From Salinithrix halophila (GTDB taxonomy: Bacteria > Bacillota > Bacilli > Thermoactinomycetales > DSM-45169), in NCBI RefSeq assembly GCF_042650125.1, contig NZ_JBHSAP010000007.1:496001-560000 (forward strand): a stretch of 64,000 nucleotides of DNA, in the 5' to 3' direction. A model generated the notes under the pieces. The model made no database searches, was not told the DNA's origin, and saw only the letters and a program-made list of their open reading frames with translations. Positions within the stretch are counted from its first letter, which is position 1; the number at the start of each line of letters is the position of its first letter. The translations under genes were made by a program, and so were the position numbers. Positions 60,609 through 64,000 of the stretch are shown here, piece after piece.

Positions 60609-61976
60609 ATGAAACACCATCGTTACCGTATTGTCTTCGCCTTCGCACTGACCCTGGCTTTGGTCTTCAGCACCACTACCTACGCCGCTCCCATACATAT
60701 CAATCAAATCGCTCAGGAGATCTCCAAGGATCGGATCTACAAGCACATCACCAAGCTCGCGAATCGGGACAACGCCCGGGTAACCGGTTTTGACGGAGAA
60801 CACCGAGCGGCCAACTACATCGCCAAAAACCTGAAGAAATACGGGATCAAAGTTGAACGGCAGACCTTTCCGATCATGGCTTTTCTGGCACGCGGTTCGG
60901 AAGTGAAGGTGAACACCCCTCTACAAAAAACATTGACTTCCAAACCCTTCAACTACACTCCCGCCACCCCTCAAGAAGGGCTAAGCGGCAAGGTTGTCCT
61001 CGCAGGGATGGGCAAACCCGAGGACTTCCAGGGTATGAACCTGGAAGGCAAAATCGCCCTCATCCGGCGCGGGGACATCACCTTCTATGAAAAATCCCAG
61101 AATGCAGCCAAAGCAGGAGCAGCCGGGGTTCTCATCTACAACAACACCGACGGCAGCCTGAGTGGAACCCTAGGGCAACAAGGGGCTGTTCCCACTCTCG
61201 CCCTTCCCAAGGCCGAGGGGGAAGAACTAAAGGCCTTGGTTGAGAGCGATCAACCAGTGACCGTAACAATAAAAGCTGACGTGGAACTGACTCCCAGTTA
61301 CTCTCAAAACGTCATCGGCACTATCAAGGCGAAAAAAGGGAACCCCGCCAAGGCGAAAACCATCATTGTCGGTGCCCACTATGACGGTGTAGACACCCCT
61401 GCCGCCAATGATAACGCCTCCGGCACTGCCACGCTGCTGGAAACGGCCAAAGCGCTTTCCGACGAGAAATTGCGTCACAACGTGAAGGTGATCTTCTTCG
61501 GTGCCGAAGAAGTAGGGCTGGTGGGTTCTACTCGATATGTGAAAGCGATGAGTCCGGAGGAGAAAGCCGAAACCGCAGCCATGATCAACATGGATATGGT
61601 GGGTGTCGGTGATACCATCGGTATCATGACCGCCGATCCGCAAGCCAAATCTTTCGTCGCTGACCGGGCTGAGGATTATGTGAAGACCTATGGATACTCC
61701 TATAAACGCTATGACTCCACCCGGAGCGACCATGCTCCCTTCGAAGCAGCGGGTATCCCGGTTGCCTTCCTCAACTATCACCAAGACCCGTACTATCACA
61801 CCGACGAGGATGCCCCGGACAAGATCGATAAAAACAACTTACATCGGATGGGCATGCTAGCCACCTTACTTACGCACAATCTGGCCAACGACCCTAAGCT
61901 GAAATCTTCGAACCCGTCTAGCATGAAATCCCTCAACAAGCAAAAATCTGACAACCCTGAATGGAAACAGAAGTAA
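60609..61976 (+). CDS. Secreted M28-family aminopeptidase with PA domain
   Basis: 455 residues: signal peptide ending near TTTYAAP, a protease-associated domain (about 130-215; GKIALIRRGDITFYEKSQNA) and an M28 zinc domain with GAHYDGVDTPAANDNASG, FFGAEEVGLVGS, NMDMVG and YYHTDEDAPD (two zincs). B. subtilis YwaD is the likely relative. It degrades extracellular peptides. Ribosome site GGAGGAG. Confidence 0.92.
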   Translation: MKHHRYRIVFAFALTLALVFSTTTYAAPIHINQIAQEISKDRIYKHITKLANRDNARVTGFDGEHRAANYIAKNLKKYGIKVERQTFPIMAFLARGSEVKVNTPLQKTLTSKPFNYTPATPQEGLSGKVVLAGMGKPEDFQGMNLEGKIALIRRGDITFYEKSQNAAKAGAAGVLIYNNTDGSLSGTLGQQGAVPTLALPKAEGEELKALVESDQPVTVTIKADVELTPSYSQNVIGTIKAKKGNPAKAKTIIVGAHYDGVDTPAANDNASGTATLLETAKALSDEKLRHNVKVIFFGAEEVGLVGSTRYVKAMSPEEKAETAAMINMDMVGVGDTIGIMTADPQAKSFVADRAEDYVKTYGYSYKRYDSTRSDHAPFEAAGIPVAFLNYHQDPYYHTDEDAPDKIDKNNLHRMGMLATLLTHNLANDPKLKSSNPSSMKSLNKQKSDNPEWKQK

Positions 61977-61981
61977 AAAAC

Positions 61982-62020
61982 AAAGCCGCCGCCCGTTACG
62001 TGAAGGGCGGCGGCTTTTCC
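61982..62020 (+). terminator. Terminator of the peptidase gene
   Basis: AAAGCCGCCGCCC/GGGCGGCGGCTTT stem followed by T residues. Confidence 0.9.
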
Positions 62021-62051
62021 TGTACTGAGTTCCCGGAGAGAACAACGGGGA

Positions 62052-62819
62052 TCACCGGGGCCTTCCATAGTAATCAAACCGGCCTTTCTCCCCCTCTTCA
62101 TTGATCGGATCGCTGGGTTCATATTCCGGCGATCCTTTAATGTTATCTTTCACAAGATCCACGTGTACACGGGCATCTGCCATATCCACATCCTCGACAG
62201 AGTCCTTATCAATCATCACCTTCTTGCTAGACAGCCAGCTACCGGCATCGACGACCAAAAAACGGACGGTCCAACTGTGATCGTCGATAATGAAATCATC
62301 CACCTGTCCCAACTCACCGTCGTGGGTTTTCAGGGTAAATCCGGTCAGTTGATTGACAGATAGTAGCCTCGATTCTGCCAGGTTCTCATCTTTTAGGTCA
62401 CCATCCTGTGGGGGAGACGGGCGCAACAGCTCTTCTGGCAAGGGGTTAACAGCCAGATTCCCAGGAACCATGCTTCCTCCCCAGAGACCAGCCCCCCCCC
62501 AATAGACAGGCCAGCCGTAATGCCGATGGAGTTCCACCTCGGACTTGCGGGAAATCGGGGCTTCCGCATCCACGTCGGGACTGTCTTTTACTTGTTCCCG
62601 AGTTAAGGACAGGCGGACCTCTTTCTTCTCCCAATCCACCTGTTTCACGGGGATCGGAGAAATCAAGACTCGTTGCCGGTGAAACAGGGAGCCCACATTA
62701 ACGATCAAATACCGGACGGTCCAGGTTTCATCATCGATCAGGAGCCGATCCACCTTGCCGATTTCACCTTCCACAGCCACCACGGTCGTCCCTTCCATTC
62801 CTTTGGCACTGACCAACAT
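62052..62819 (-). CDS. Tandem PRC-barrel domain protein
   Basis: 255 residues with two PRC-barrel units: GEIGKVDRLLIDDETWTVRY at the N-terminus and GELGQVDDFIIDDHSWTVRF at about 165, joined by a Gly/Trp/Pro linker. Such proteins occur in stress and photosynthetic settings; function here unknown. Start ATG 62819 after GGGAGG. Confidence 0.87.
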   Translation of the reverse strand: MLVSAKGMEGTTVVAVEGEIGKVDRLLIDDETWTVRYLIVNVGSLFHRQRVLISPIPVKQVDWEKKEVRLSLTREQVKDSPDVDAEAPISRKSEVELHRHYGWPVYWGGAGLWGGSMVPGNLAVNPLPEELLRPSPPQDGDLKDENLAESRLLSVNQLTGFTLKTHDGELGQVDDFIIDDHSWTVRFLVVDAGSWLSSKKVMIDKDSVEDVDMADARVHVDLVKDNIKGSPEYEPSDPINEEGEKGRFDYYGRPR

Positions 62820-62863
62820 GGTTTTTTCCTCCCTTGGATTTCCGGTTTCTCTCTCCCCTTCTC

Positions 62864-63097
62864 TCAATGCTTTTTCTTGGAAACCCAGCGATCGCCTTCC
62901 TTTTTGTATTTCTCCTTTACAGCGGACCAGGCAACCCGGTGAGCCGTTTCCTCCCGAGAGGCATCCCCCCGGCGATCTGTTGGATCGGCATATTCCTCCC
63001 AGGCGTTGTTGAACGCTTCTTTGTAGATTTCCTGGGCGTGTTTGGGCAGGTTATCCCGCACCTGTTTTGGCAGGTCTTGCAATTGATCATAGGACAT
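62864..63097 (-). CDS. chaB: ChaB-family protein
   Basis: 77 residues: LPKQVRDNLPKHAQEIYKEA, AWEEYADP, AHRVAWSAVKEKYKK, the ChaB pattern. In enterobacteria it accompanies the ChaA Ca/H antiporter; in Bacilli it is a stress-type protein. Start ATG 63097, 9 nt after GGAGG. Likely one transcript with the PRC-barrel gene. Confidence 0.85.
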   Translation of the reverse strand: MSYDQLQDLPKQVRDNLPKHAQEIYKEAFNNAWEEYADPTDRRGDASREETAHRVAWSAVKEKYKKEGDRWVSKKKH

Positions 63098-63217
63098 TTT
63101 CCTGACCCTCCTACGGGACGGTTTCTCCATGATGTTCCAACCGTTGTGGTACTCCCTTTTCCCGGCTGATCTCTCCACCAAACATCTCTTGATCCTTCTC
63201 CTCCACCAAACAAAAAT

Positions 63218-63233
63218 CCCACCGTTAGGCGGG
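63218..63233 (-). terminator. Terminator of the second ChaB-like gene
   Basis: CCCGCC-TAAC-GGTGGG hairpin (minus strand) followed by ATTTTTG. Confidence 0.6.
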
Positions 63234-63273
63234 AAAAGAAAATCGCCCCATCGAGGGACGGCTGTACGCTTAT

Positions 63274-63546
63274 TTACTTCTTACCAGGATGGAGCCGGGA
63301 AAAACCCTGACTCAGATTTAGTTCAAAACGAATCCGTGCCTGTTTTTTATTATATTCCTGCTTCAATCTGTCCCAAGCCACTTGATGGGCCAGATATTCC
63401 CGCTCTTCTTTTTCGCCTTCTGTATGAATCCAGATCATGTTGTAAGCAGAGCTGTAGATCTCTTTGGCCCGGTCTGATAAGTGATCATTTATCGCATCCC
63501 GTAACGGCAGCTCTTCCACTTCCTGTGCCAACCGGCTCACTCCCAT
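63274..63546 (-). CDS. Diverged ChaB-like protein
   Basis: 90 residues with the same layout as the adjacent ChaB (RDAINDHLSDRAKEIYSSAY, AHQVAWDRLKQEYNKK). No ribosome site precedes ATG 63546; a TTG shortly inside, preceded by GGGAG, may be the real start. Paralogue of the gene at 62864-63097. Confidence 0.65.
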   Translation of the reverse strand: MGVSRLAQEVEELPLRDAINDHLSDRAKEIYSSAYNMIWIHTEGEKEEREYLAHQVAWDRLKQEYNKKQARIRFELNLSQGFSRLHPGKK

Positions 63547-63680
63547 GGTTTTTAATAAAGGCTTTCACAACGTTCATTCATCCTCGTAAACATTAAAACG
63601 GATTTCCAATCGAAAAACAAGGCCTTTCTATTAACTGCTCTCTCTTTCAACATACTAGCGAGCTTTCAGGATTAGTCCAT

Positions 63681-63703
63681 AAAAAAACCGTCCAAGGGGA
63701 CGG
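63681..63703 (-). terminator. Terminator of the methyltransferase-like gene
   Basis: CCGTCC-AAGG-GGACGG hairpin with a T7 tract on the minus strand. Confidence 0.85.
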
Positions 63704-63714
63704 GCGCGGGAAAT

Positions 63715-64000
63715 TCATGTTTTTTCCGAACCATTGGGGTGCCAAGGGATGAAGCGGGGCCTGGCGCCCATCACTTCCCCATAAGCGACAGCTTCCGTAA
63801 GGGCCCGCTCCTCCGCCGGAATCCGTACCCGGAGCAGAACCAAGGCATTCAATAGGGACACCGTTATGGCTGTCACCCAGGAGCCAAAAACCAGGGGGAG
63901 GGTACAAAGCTCCATAGCGACCACCACATAGTTTGGGTGGCGCACCCATCGATAGGGACCCTGTACCACTGGCTTTTGACCGGGGATGACCAGGATGCGG
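63715..64000 (-). CDS. ICMT-like (isoprenylcysteine carboxyl methyltransferase family) membrane protein, partial
   Basis: The last 95 codons are visible: QGPYRWVRHPNYVVVAMELC, a hydrophobic span, then RIPAEERALTEAVAYGEVM. The RHPNY motif and E-x2-L pattern are the SAM-binding part of the ICMT/YpbQ family. The N-terminus lies beyond the right edge. Confidence 0.85.
   Translation of the reverse strand, partial: RILVIPGQKPVVQGPYRWVRHPNYVVVAMELCTLPLVFGSWVTAITVSLLNALVLLRVRIPAEERALTEAVAYGEVMGARPRFIPWHPNGSEKT

Overview
The window looks like chromosomal DNA of a moderately GC-rich, endospore-forming member of the Bacilli, most like a Thermoactinomycetaceae. The evidence is a block of genes that follows the Bacillus subtilis yutH-yutG-yutF-yutE-yutD-yutC-lipA-lytH(yunA)-yunB order (about 22-53 kb), two CotF-like spore coat genes, the sporulation proteins YunB and LytH, CzrA/ArsR and dpp systems of Bacilli type, and strong AGGAGG ribosome-binding sites throughout. 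No rRNA, tRNA, CRISPR array or intact insertion sequence was seen. All assignments come from reading motifs and family resemblance, with no database search.

Layout. 0-8 kb is housekeeping: a partial tRNA-uridine hydroxylase (trhO), a Rieske fusion protein, a cold-shock gene with a structured leader, a CarD-type RNA polymerase regulator, a PAP2 phosphatase, a metallo-hydrolase followed by a 36-residue microprotein gene, an MFS transporter and serine acetyltransferase. 8.2-19.5 kb is an accessory biosynthetic island. 19.6-22 kb is a NarL-type two-component system. 22-37 kb is the yut/yun sporulation block with interleaved small enzymes. 37-43.7 kb holds an NSS transporter with its tiny partner subunit, a decayed transporter copy, glutaredoxin, a metallo-hydrolase, a DASS carboxylate transporter and a MerR/TipA regulator flanked by a repeat. 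43.8-49.6 kb is a dpp/opp peptide ABC operon. 49.7-52.3 kb is an unexpected 5-aminolevulinate synthase plus EamA exporter pair. 52.4-64 kb holds yunB, a long ThyX-like protein, a secreted protein, a czrA-P-type ATPase pair, an arsRBC operon, a secreted M28 peptidase, PRC-barrel and ChaB stress-type proteins, and a partial ICMT-like methyltransferase.

The most interesting region is 8.2-19.0 kb. An RRNPP-type (PlcR/NprR-like) HTH-TPR regulator is followed by a perfect palindrome resembling a PlcR box. Ten tightly packed genes come next: cupin, methionyl-tRNA-synthetase-like protein, cytosolic LivJ/AmiC-like binding protein, lysine N6-hydroxylase, class III aminotransferase, DAO-type FAD oxidase, aspartokinase-like kinase, a small coiled-coil protein, a SIS isomerase and an unknown Trp-rich protein. 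Cupin, MetRS-like enzyme, lysine N6-hydroxylase and FAD oxidase are the parts of the N-N bond (hydrazine) forming machinery known from actinobacterial s56-p1, triacsin and pyrazomycin-type pathways. There the cupin and MetRS-like domains are fused; here they are separate genes. I infer a hydrazino-amino-acid pathway, possibly under peptide quorum-sensing control, with an unknown end product. An Lrp/AsnC regulator closes the island convergently.
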